Assembly: GCA_963847515.1 (NCBI GenBank)
Contig: CAWKAA010000006.1
Span: 354,743-418,742, forward strand
Direction: 5' to 3'
Origin: QHXW01 sp963847515
GTDB taxonomy: Bacteria > Acidobacteriota > Terriglobia > Bryobacterales > Bryobacteraceae
DNA length: 64,000 nt
The notes beneath the pieces were generated by a model that worked only from the letters and a program-made list of their open reading frames with translations, did no database searches and was not told where the DNA came from. Positions 57,015 through 64,000 of this stretch are shown piece by piece; position 1 is the stretch's first letter, and each line of letters opens with the position of its first letter. The position numbers and the translations under genes were made by a program.

Positions 57015-58931
57015 CTAAAATGCATACGGCATAGTCCGGCATTCGACATTGTGGTTGCTATGCCGAATGCGGCATAGCAGCCACCGGCAATCATTCATTT
57101 TTGTGGCGGTCAGCCCCTGTCCCCATCGCCCGCTGCGCGCTTCTGGCAAATTGGCGAACGGGCATTTCGTGATCTCCAGCCCCCGGAATTTCTTCATGAG
57201 CTGGTCGCGGCCCGCCGGCGTGAAGCCGTTGCGCGTCCGCGCGACATAGATGAGCTCATCTCCCTCGTAATAGCCGAATACGAGCGCGTCGAATTCCCGG
57301 CCGCCGACCGTATAGCCGCCGATCACGAACTCCTGTCCCTCATTGACGCGCATTTTCGCCCATGCGCCCGACCGTTCACCCGCTTCGTACCGGCTGTCGC
57401 GCCGTTTCCCGACCAGGCCCTCAAGCCCCTGCTCTTTGACGGCGCCGATCAGCTCATCGAGATTTCCCGGCAGCACGGGCGAGGCGCAGATCGGCTCGGC
57501 CATTAACGGTAGCACTTTCTCCTCCAGCAATTTCCGGCGCGCTTCTAGCGTCTCGCCGCGCAGATCCCGCCCATTCAGGACCATCGCATCGAAGAGGTAA
57601 TAGATAAGCGGCGTCTGATCCGACCCGTAGTTCTGCAGAGCATTGAAGGACGGCCGGCCCTCGGGATCGAGCGCGACAATCTCGCCGTCCACGACGGTAT
57701 CGTCAGGCAGCTGCGCCAATGCCGCTGCGATCGCAGGATATTTTTGACCGAAGTCGTTTTCGTTGCGCGACCACAGCCTGACGCGGCCCGCTGATTTCGC
57801 GGCGACGGCGCGGTACCCGTCGAGCTTGAGCTCGTACCGCCACGCCGATCCTTCCGGCAATCGCTCGGTGTGCAGCAGCAGCATCGGGGGGATGAACGCG
57901 GCCACCGCTTTCGGCAACGAAGACAGCATGTCGTCCTCGCCCTCCGCGGTTCTCGCCTGCACCCTCTTTCCGTGGGCTTTAGCAGCCGGAGGCTTCGCGG
58001 CAGCATCGCTTTCAGACAGGCTCTTTGGCAGCGTCTGCTTGAATGCGAGCAGCGGTGCAAACAAATCGCCGGCGGACGCGGCGCGCTTGACAGCCGCGTC
58101 GGGCGCAAAACGCAACGAGGCGGCGTCCCCACGTTCTTTAACCAGAGCTAGCTCGTCCCAGCTCACCGGCGACGACACGAAAGGCTCGTCGTTATTGGCG
58201 CGCAGCGAATAGACGCCGATGGTGGTCTTGAAATCCGAATTCTGGCTCCAGTCGATAAAGACCTTGCCATGGCGCAAATTCTTCGCCATCTCGGACACGA
58301 TCAGCTTGGGATGCCGCTTTTCCAGGAGTTGCGCCGCGCCTTGCGCGAAGGCGCGCGTCAGGGCGTAGCTTATTTTTGTGTTGAGCGGAACGTAGAGCTG
58401 CAGGCCCTTGGAGCCGGAGACCTTCGGCAGGCATTGCAGCCCGTTCGCATCGAGAAGCTCTCTCAGGTAAAAAGCCACCGTGGCGCAGGTGACAAGATCA
58501 GCCCCCTCCCCAGGGTCGAGATCGAACACCATCGACGCCGGACAGTCGAGCTGCCCGGCCCGGTGCAGGAACGGATGCAGCTCAAGGCTTGCTATATTGG
58601 CGCACCATACCAGGGTCGGCAAATCGTCGACGCAGACATAGCGGATGGGCTTGCCGCCTTTCTGCCGGGGTACATCGGTGGTGTGAACCCAATCCGGCGT
58701 GTGCTTCGGCGCATCTTTTTCGTAAAACGCTTTGCCGCGCACGCCGTCGGGGAACCGCTTCATCGTCACGGGGCGCTTCGCGTAGTGCGCAAGCATCCAC
58801 TGCGCGATGCGGATGTAGTAATCGATGACCTGAGCCTTGGTGAACCCGTTGCCCGGATAGAGCGCCTTGTCGAGATTGCTTAAACTCAGCGACCGCCCCT
58901 CGACTTCGACCTGCTGTTTCACCCCGGCCAT
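57015..58931 (-). pseudogene. ligD: DNA ligase D (POL-LIG), 3' end displaced by the RIT element
   Basis: Codons from ATG 58931 to TGG 57081 encode an NHEJ ligase with the polymerase domain first (LSNLDKALYPGNGFTKAQVI, MVFDLDPGEG, VSGSKGLQLYVPL). A ligase domain follows (nucleophile Lys in YELKLDGYRAV, VVDGEIVAL, GLEGLVGKRRDSRY). The OB fold is cut after KMNDCRW; the ~44-residue tail is at 52445-52577, and 22 element-derived codons end the frame at 57015. No phosphoesterase domain and no ku gene are seen. Activity is likely lost or weakened. Confidence 0.9.
57027..57079. repeat. Right terminal inverted repeat and outer hairpin of the RIT element
   Basis: Bases 57027-57054 are the reverse complement of 52580-52607. 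Outside them is a perfect 10-bp palindrome with a 4-base loop, TGCTATGCCG-AATG-CGGCATAGCA (57056-57079), absent from the left end. Inside, ACTATGCCGTATG (56946-56958) pairs with CATACGGCATAGT (57022-57034). The ends are thus asymmetric. Confidence 0.85.
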
Positions 58932-58977
58932 GCCCGTATTGTTGCATCCGGCGCCCTATGTCCGGCGCGGCCAAGGA

Positions 58978-60129
58978 TCAGCGATCCCGCGTCGTCTCGC
59001 GCTCCCAGTACAGGATGGCTCGCTCGATTTCTTTTCCCGGCTGCGCGAGGCCTGCCCTCGCGATCAGCCTTGATGATGGGAACGCCTGAATCGCCTCATC
59101 CTTGCTCCTCATATTCATGCCGTAACTATGCTGCTGGCTGACCGGATTGCGGACGAGGGTGCGGTTTCCCATTCCGGACAGCACGCCATTCCAGTAAAAC
59201 CGCTTATGGCGCTTGTAGGGGTCTTTGTCGTCATACAGCGCCTGGGTGAACCGGAAGCTCGCCGCCAACAACGCCTCCACGCTCTCGATCGATGCGGTCA
59301 TGATGTCGGCCAGGTCCATGGAATTGCTCCGCTTCGTGCGGCCCGTCGCGTTCGTATCGATCAGAACTACGCCGTTCTCAGCGATCGCCAGGCGGATGCC
59401 CTGCCGCCCCTCGCTCCAGTTATTTCCGAGCGGTTGTTCTATGACCAGCGACGTTTGCTCTAAGCGGGGTGTCTCCTTGGCATAGAGGTAGCCGAAAAGC
59501 CGCACATCGCTTCTGTGTCCGATTTCCATCATGCGCTCCGCGAAATCGGGCGAGGCCAGATCAAGCGGATCGAACACCTCCTCCACGCGTTCCGGCGCGA
59601 TGGCGAATCGCAGACTGGTCTGGTCCGAAAACCGGTACGGCTTTAGAACGTGAGCGGCAATCGGATCATTGTCCATAGGTCGATTATTTCGTGTATTCAC
59701 TATCGTCCGCAGCGCGCGCTCGACCTGGTCCCGTAGCTCTGCGGCGCCGCTGAACTTCACGCGAAAATTGCCGTCCACGTAGTCGGATAGAATTTTTGCG
59801 AGACCCTCCCCGTCGGCGTCGCGCGGAACGTCTTCGAGAAATACCAGCACCGGGACCTTGCGCGCCCTTGCATGCTCGAATTCTTCCTCCACCACGAGCC
59901 GGCCCGACGGCGTTTTCCAACCTCCTCGCGCGCCGAGGACAAGGAGAAAAACATCGCAGCTGTCGACGGCGTCAAGGCAGGTGTTCCGAGATGAGCTGGC
60001 CTGCGACGGGAAATCCTCATTGACGAGAACCCCTTCACCGCCGGCTTGTTCGATCCCGTTGCGGGCGGCTTGCCGGTATTCCGCGAATCCTTCAATAACC
60101 GAGCTGACGAATACCCTTGGCCGCGGCAT
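58978..60129 (-). CDS. DUF4062-domain protein, defence-like
   Basis: The 383-residue protein has an N-terminal DUF4062 domain (RVFVSSVIEGFAEYRQAARN, DSCDVFLLVLGARGG, VVEEEFEHARARKVPVLVFL), a TIR/SIR-like fold found in several predicted immune proteins. A C-terminal ~230 residues of unrecognised type follow (LKPYRFSDQTSLRFAIAPER, KRFYWNGVLSGMG). It starts two bases after the tetR stop and ends 46 bases before ligD, so tetR-DUF4062-ligD read as an operon. Its role is unknown. Confidence 0.7.
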   Translation of the reverse strand: MPRPRVFVSSVIEGFAEYRQAARNGIEQAGGEGVLVNEDFPSQASSSRNTCLDAVDSCDVFLLVLGARGGWKTPSGRLVVEEEFEHARARKVPVLVFLEDVPRDADGEGLAKILSDYVDGNFRVKFSGAAELRDQVERALRTIVNTRNNRPMDNDPIAAHVLKPYRFSDQTSLRFAIAPERVEEVFDPLDLASPDFAERMMEIGHRSDVRLFGYLYAKETPRLEQTSLVIEQPLGNNWSEGRQGIRLAIAENGVVLIDTNATGRTKRSNSMDLADIMTASIESVEALLAASFRFTQALYDDKDPYKRHKRFYWNGVLSGMGNRTLVRNPVSQQHSYGMNMRSKDEAIQAFPSSRLIARAGLAQPGKEIERAILYWERETTRDR

Positions 60130-60131
60130 CG

Positions 60132-60716
60132 TCAGGACCGATCGAACACAGCAAGCGCGATCTTTGCCACCTGGCGCAGCGCGCGGCGGTCCGACTTTAG
60201 TCTTGCCATCGCGCGCATGCCCTGGATCGTAGCGACGAAGAACTTCGCCAGCGCGCCGGCATCCGCCCCGTTGTGAAGCTCGCCGCCGGTCTGTCCCCGC
60301 CGCAGGGCCACGGTAAAAATGGACTCGACTTCCGCCTGATTGTCCTGAAGGAACCTGGCAATCTCTTCGTCATCCACGGCGCGCTCCATATTAGCGCTTA
60401 GGAGCAGGCACCCGCGCGCATGCTGCTCCCGCGACTCCGCCACCAGCCCGAGCAGAATTCGGGTGAAGCCCTCCTCTACGGTGGGCGCGGACGCCAGCAA
60501 CTCCCGCAGGGACGAGTTCGTTTGTTTCCGGTAGAACGCCATCGCCTTGAGATAGAGCGCCCGCTTGTCCCCGAAGGTGTCGTACAGGCTTTGCTTGGCG
60601 ATCCCCATTTCGCCCATCAGGTCTTCCATAGACGTGTTCTCGTAGCCCGAACGCCAGAAAACGTCCATCGCCGAAGCCAACGCGCGTTCTTTGTCGAATT
60701 CCTTGGTGCGAGCCAT
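60132..60716 (-). CDS. TetR-family regulator
   Basis: The 194-residue repressor has the HTH TSMEDLMGEMGIAKQSLYDT and FGDKRALYLKAM and a TetR_C domain with the Cys-containing HARGCLLLSANMERA. It is divergent from the epoxide-hydrolase-like gene at 60783, with a perfect operator between them, and is upstream of the DUF4062-ligD pair on its own strand. Regulation of both directions is possible. Confidence 0.92.
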   Translation of the reverse strand: MARTKEFDKERALASAMDVFWRSGYENTSMEDLMGEMGIAKQSLYDTFGDKRALYLKAMAFYRKQTNSSLRELLASAPTVEEGFTRILLGLVAESREQHARGCLLLSANMERAVDDEEIARFLQDNQAEVESIFTVALRRGQTGGELHNGADAGALAKFFVATIQGMRAMARLKSDRRALRQVAKIALAVFDRS

Positions 60717-60759
60717 CCTGTTATTTGCTTAGTGTATCGGTCCGCTTGACTTTGGCGCT

Positions 60760-60781
60760 TTCTAGACTGTACAGTCTGGAA
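60760..60781. promoter_or_regulatory. TetR operator AGACTGTACAGTCT
   Basis: A perfect 14-bp palindrome AGACTGTACAGTCT (60764-60777), extendable to TTC..GAA over 22 bases with one mismatched pair, ends next to the ATG of the hydrolase gene (60783). TTGACT (60746-60751) upstream could be its -35. The site matches the known AGACTGTACAGTCT-type operators of TetR repressors and would block the hydrolase promoter. Confidence 0.75.
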
Positions 60782-60782
60782 T

Positions 60783-61697
60783 ATGACAAGTAAATCCGTC
60801 AAGAGAATGCGCAAGCGCCTGGGATGGCTAATTCTTTGTGCGACCGTCTCGGCAAGAGCCTGGGCAGCTGAACCGATCGTTTCGCGCTCCGCCGATGTCC
60901 AGGGTGTCAAGCTGCACTACCTCACATCGGGTCACGGCGCGCCCATTCTCCTGCTCCACGGCTACGCGGAGACCTCGCTGATGTGGAGGCCACTCATGCC
61001 GGCCCTCGCGGACCGATTCACCGTCATCTCGCCGGATCTGCCGGGGATCGGCGATTCAGCCATACCGGCGGACGGGCTTGATATGAAAGAGGCGGCTGTC
61101 CGCATCCATGCGCTGATGTCTTCGCTTGGTTTTCAAAAGGCGGAGGTGGTCGGGCACGATATCGGCCTGATGGTCGCTTACGCCTATGCGGCCATGTACC
61201 CCGCCGAAACCACAAAGCTCGTGGTCATGGACGCGTTCCTCCCCGGTGTCGCCGGATGGGAAGCGGTCTACAACAATCCCGGCATCTGGCATTTTCGCTT
61301 CAACGGTCCGACGCCGGAGGCGCTCGTCAAGGGACGGGAGCGCATTTACTTCGACTATTTCTGGAACGACTTCGCCGCCGACAAGACGCGCTCCATCCCC
61401 GAAGCCGACCGGAAGGCCTACGCAGCCGCCTATGCGCGGCCGGAACGGATGAAAGCGGGATGGGCTTATTTCGTCTCATTCAATCAGGCGGCGAAGGACT
61501 TCGCGGAACTCGCGCGTACTCCGCTGACCATGCCGGTTCTGGCAATCGGTGGCGAGAAGTCGCTCGGCGAGGTTCTCGGCGCGCAGATGAAGTCGGTGGC
61601 GCGGGATGTGACGGTGATCGTGCTCAAGAATACGGGCCACTGGATTCTGGAGGAAAACAGCAGGGAGACGACCGACGCCCTGGTGAAATTCCTTTAG
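60783..61697 (+). CDS. Alpha/beta hydrolase, epoxide-hydrolase-like, exported
   Basis: The 304-residue protein has a signal peptide (LGWLILCATVSARAWA) and an alpha/beta-hydrolase core: oxyanion LLLHGYAET, nucleophile elbow VVGHDIGLMVAYAYA (Asp nucleophile), and catalytic His in NTGHWILEE. An Asp nucleophile points to epoxide hydrolase or haloacetate dehalogenase rather than esterase; paired Tyr in the cap (RIYFDYFW, AYARPERM) favour epoxide hydrolase. Controlled by the divergent TetR. Confidence 0.88.
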   Translation: MTSKSVKRMRKRLGWLILCATVSARAWAAEPIVSRSADVQGVKLHYLTSGHGAPILLLHGYAETSLMWRPLMPALADRFTVISPDLPGIGDSAIPADGLDMKEAAVRIHALMSSLGFQKAEVVGHDIGLMVAYAYAAMYPAETTKLVVMDAFLPGVAGWEAVYNNPGIWHFRFNGPTPEALVKGRERIYFDYFWNDFAADKTRSIPEADRKAYAAAYARPERMKAGWAYFVSFNQAAKDFAELARTPLTMPVLAIGGEKSLGEVLGAQMKSVARDVTVIVLKNTGHWILEENSRETTDALVKFL

Positions 61698-61808
61698 GCC
61701 GCCGCCCGGAGACCAAGGCGAAAGGGACTGCCATGCTGCTGTATGCCTTCACCGCGTTTAATGTCTTCAGCCTGATTCCCATGGTTCGTAGCTTCGGAGG
61801 AGCTTCTT

Positions 61809-62285
61809 ATGCAGATTAGAATTTTGGCGGGCCTCTCGCTGGCCTCGTTCATGCTTAGCGCGCAGTCGTTGCCGGAGATGCGCATGCTCCCGGCGGAGAT
61901 GCGCGGCAGCGCCGTTGACGGCGATAACGTCGGCAGCTCGGGCCTTGCCGGGGTTCATACAAAGGTGCTGTTCGGCGATCCGTCAAAGGCGGGATTCTAT
62001 TCGATTCTGCTGTTCGTGCCCGCGCACACGACGATTCAGGCGCACGCCCATCGTGATGACCGCATGGCCACCGTGGTCACCGGGACGTGGTACTTCGGCT
62101 ACGGCGATCACTTTGATGCCAGATCCCTGAAGAAGCTTCCGCCGGGCAGCGTGTATTCGGAGCCGGGTGCGCGCAATCACTTTGCCCGTACGGACAAGGA
62201 CGAGGTCGTGGTGCAAATCTCGGGGTACGGCCCGACTGACACGCGCTACTTCAATCCCGCGGACGAGCCCAAAGCAGCGCGCTAA
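61809..62285 (+). CDS. Exported cupin-domain protein
   Basis: The 158-residue protein has a signal peptide (MQIRILAGLSLASFMLSAQS) and one cupin barrel: His-rich first motif TTIQAHAHRDDRMATVVTGT and second motif GSVYSEPGARNHFARTDKDE with metal-ligand His. Substrate is unknown. It is about 110 bases after the hydrolase gene on the same strand, and both are probably exported. Confidence 0.85.
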   Translation: MQIRILAGLSLASFMLSAQSLPEMRMLPAEMRGSAVDGDNVGSSGLAGVHTKVLFGDPSKAGFYSILLFVPAHTTIQAHAHRDDRMATVVTGTWYFGYGDHFDARSLKKLPPGSVYSEPGARNHFARTDKDEVVVQISGYGPTDTRYFNPADEPKAAR

Positions 62286-62646
62286 AAGGCTTTTCGCCTT
62301 CCGGGCATTTCGTAGATTCCCGCGACGCGCCGGTTCATAACGTGGTGGAGAACCAAGGCCCGTTAAATCGACTTCGGGAAATGCGAGCGTTGAGGCGCGC
62401 CGGCTGCATTTCGGACCGCACCTCAGAATCGTATATCGGGGAGCGGTCTCTTCGCGTCCACATCGGTCGAGACGCTGGCTTCCCGCCACTGTTCCGCTTC
62501 TTTCGCGCGCGTGGTCCTGGAGCAGTCGTTCCGGCTCCTTGTAAACCGCCGAACGATTAATGGATAGCGATCCCAAGGCCGGTATGCGGCTCGTTGTATG
62601 TCAGTCTTGCGCTGATCTCAGTCCAACGGGGTCCGCCGTGAAAAAA
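62286..62646. other. Region with an SDR C-terminal remnant (62423-62530, minus strand)
   Basis: On the minus strand the sequence reads AKEAEQWREASVSTDVDAKR and PLPDIRF to a stop at 62423-62425. It is clearly homologous to the tail of the SDR at 40610-41470 (AEAAQWREVSLSTDVDS, ALPEMRF). Only about 35 codons remain, and the rest of the gene is gone. No other feature is seen in this stretch. Confidence 0.65.
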
Positions 62647-63579
62647 TCAGTGTGGTGAATCCGGCACCAGCAGAAGGATCTTCCCAATGCCGCCTTTCTC
62701 GCCCAGCACATGTGCCTCGGCTGCGTCCCGCAATGGCATCCGGCGACCAATGGGTAGAATGAACTTGCCATCGCGCACGTCATCGGCAAACTCGCGCACT
62801 TTGGATGGATCTGGCTTCGCCCACACACGCGTAATCTTCACTGTCGGATTTTGCGCCGCCGCGTTTTCTGGCAACACAGTAGTGTACCCAAAGGAGCCGT
62901 TCTGCTGCTTTACCTTCGCGATCAACTTCGCGGCAACCTCACCGCCAACGGTGTCCGCAATTGCATCCACGAAGCGGAAGGTCCCAATCGCGTCATCGTC
63001 ATCAATTGCGAGCACGTCAGAGACACCGAGGGAGCGGGCGTCGTCCAGATCTTTCCCGCGAACACCTGCAATCACCTGCGCGCCTATCTTCTTCGCCGTA
63101 TGCACCGCCGCGCGCCCAACACTGCCCAGGGCTCCTGTTATCAGAACAACCTGCCCCTCTTGCACGTTTGTCGCAAGGCGGACAAGTTGGTCTCCCGTGA
63201 GTGCCGCCAGCGGGATCGCCGCCGCGTCCGCCAGGTCCACGCCATGCGGCAGATGGGTCACGTCCGAATCGTCCACTGCCACCAACTCGGCATAGGTCGC
63301 CCAGGATAGCGCAAGAACACGGTCGCCAGCCTTGAAGTGCTTCACGCTTGCGCCCACCGCCCGTACGACGCCACTCACGTCGCGGCTCAGAATCGCAGGA
63401 AACGACAACGGAGAATCCTTCCGCCTCATCCCTGAACGCAGTTTCCAGTCAATCGGATTCACGCTTGCAGCAGCTGCTCCGATCAGTACCGTGCTTCCGC
63501 TAATCTGCGGCTCAGAAACGTTGTCTTCAAATTTCAGCTTCTCGGGACCACCGTACTCATGAAGCACTACCGCCCTCAT
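62647..63579 (-). CDS. MDR-family NADP-dependent oxidoreductase (quinone oxidoreductase-like)
   Basis: The complete 310-residue medium-chain reductase has the N-terminal MRAVVLHEYGGPEKLKFEDN, NPIDWKLRSG and LSRDVSGVVRAVGASV, the cofactor motif VVLITGALGSVGRAAVHTAK (modified from AxGxVG), and the C-terminal GGIGKILLLV. The zinc-ligand Cys/His set is absent, so it is a reductase-type MDR acting on quinones or enones. It starts at ATG 63579 and stands alone. Confidence 0.92.
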   Translation of the reverse strand: MRAVVLHEYGGPEKLKFEDNVSEPQISGSTVLIGAAAASVNPIDWKLRSGMRRKDSPLSFPAILSRDVSGVVRAVGASVKHFKAGDRVLALSWATYAELVAVDDSDVTHLPHGVDLADAAAIPLAALTGDQLVRLATNVQEGQVVLITGALGSVGRAAVHTAKKIGAQVIAGVRGKDLDDARSLGVSDVLAIDDDDAIGTFRFVDAIADTVGGEVAAKLIAKVKQQNGSFGYTTVLPENAAAQNPTVKITRVWAKPDPSKVREFADDVRDGKFILPIGRRMPLRDAAEAHVLGEKGGIGKILLLVPDSPH

Positions 63580-64000
63580 CGCGAACCTCCAAATACAAGT
63601 AAAAGACGCAATCCCTGAGGCGCTTGCCTACAAATACAGCAAGTGCGTCCCCTGTGCCAGAGGGTGCTCTGAACGCATGTCGCCCGTGGCGGGGGTCCAT
63701 GCCCAACTTCCCGGATGGGCTCCAACTCGTACCCAGAAAGCTCTGTCACGGAGGGCATCCTCGTCGCCACGGCTGCACCACCCAGGGTATTTATTTTGAC
63801 AGCTTTTGGGCTCTTCTAGGATTTCAGAACGACCATGGATAGCAAGAAGAGTACGCGAATGTCCGCGCAGTCGGCAGAACCTGGCCTTCCCCAAGAACCG
63901 ATGGCTGATTAGCGCCTGCGTGTCCGCATCGATGCGAGGGAGATCCGAAACATCACTCTGACGAAGATCGCAACCGCGGGCGAGTGAACTGTGGCGAGTC
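63580..64000. other. Gene-free right end of the window
   Basis: No reading frame in the last 420 bases shows a recognisable protein, RNA or repeat. It is presumably the promoter region of the MDR gene plus eroded sequence. Confidence 0.4.

Larger units (their letters stand above)
52578..57084 (+). mobile_element. RIT (recombinase-in-trio) element inserted in ligD
   Basis: About 4.5 kb lies between the two halves of ligD, bounded by the shared 6-bp sequence AGCCAC (52578-52583 and 57079-57084). It carries three tandem, overlapping tyrosine recombinase genes and a passenger gene. The ends carry 28-bp inverted repeats (52580-52607 and 57027-57054) and, at the right end, a hairpin (57056-57079). 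Three consecutive tyrosine recombinases flanked by inverted, palindrome-rich ends define RIT elements, a known but little-studied class. The passenger gene makes this copy longer than a bare RIT. Confidence 0.85.

Overview
The window reads as chromosomal DNA of a free-living, GC-rich Gram-negative bacterium, most likely an Acidobacteriota member (Solibacter/Bryobacter-like). That is an inference. It rests on the large Oar-type TonB-dependent receptor with an N-terminal carboxypeptidase-regulatory-like domain, the DUF2934 and DUF2721 proteins, the many SDR/MDR/NmrA oxidoreductases with dedicated TetR/MarR repressors, and the RIT-type recombinase element. No rRNA or complete tRNA is present to settle it.

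Layout. (1) 0.1-8.5 kb is a conserved block with intact genes: an MscS-like channel, an SDR, a UxaE-like epimerase, GalU, a ferredoxin, QueD and a DinG helicase, with a 31-bp inverted repeat between two genes. (2) 8.5-16.8 kb is decaying: a PQQ-propeller lipoprotein, phosphoketolase, a PPC/DUF296 protein, a GH79-like lipoprotein and an antiporter tail are all broken, while pirin is intact. (3) 16.9-21.9 kb holds an intact M20 amidohydrolase, then a mobile-element scar: a tRNA 3' fragment, an integrase remnant, a transposase tail, a truncated group II intron and a foreign gene fragment. (4) 22.3-27 kb holds a TonB receptor and TPR protein pair. (5) 27-31.3 kb holds an MDR gene cut by an IS remnant, NmrA and DoxX facing a MarR, then an isochorismatase-like hydrolase facing a TetR. 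(6) 31.4-39.5 kb holds a sigma-54 enhancer-binding protein (frameshifted, with a stop), a STAS protein and a PaoABC-like molybdenum aldehyde oxidoreductase. Two near-identical regulatory modules, tandem palindromes followed by a -24/-12 promoter, lie upstream of the STAS/Pao genes and of an enoyl-CoA hydratase gene. (7) 39.6-51.1 kb is a run of oxidoreductases, SnoaL-like proteins and regulators, some broken, ending in an operon of a DltE-like SDR, two SnoaL proteins, an unknown gene and an Old Yellow Enzyme facing a TetR with a clear operator. (8) 51.5-64 kb holds a PIN-like gene and a 4.5-kb RIT element (three tandem tyrosine recombinases plus a passenger gene) that has split ligD. These are followed by DUF4062 and TetR genes colinear with ligD, and by an epoxide-hydrolase-like gene, a cupin and an MDR.

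Two themes stand out. The first is a candidate sigma-54 regulon whose upstream sites and promoter occur twice with identical spacing beside an enhancer-binding protein. The second is extensive gene decay, by 1-base indels, nonsense codons, internal deletions and insertions, confined to accessory genes; core genes and several long ORFs (1170-codon receptor, 642-codon helicase) are clean. Whether the 1-base indels are biological or assembly errors cannot be settled from the sequence alone.
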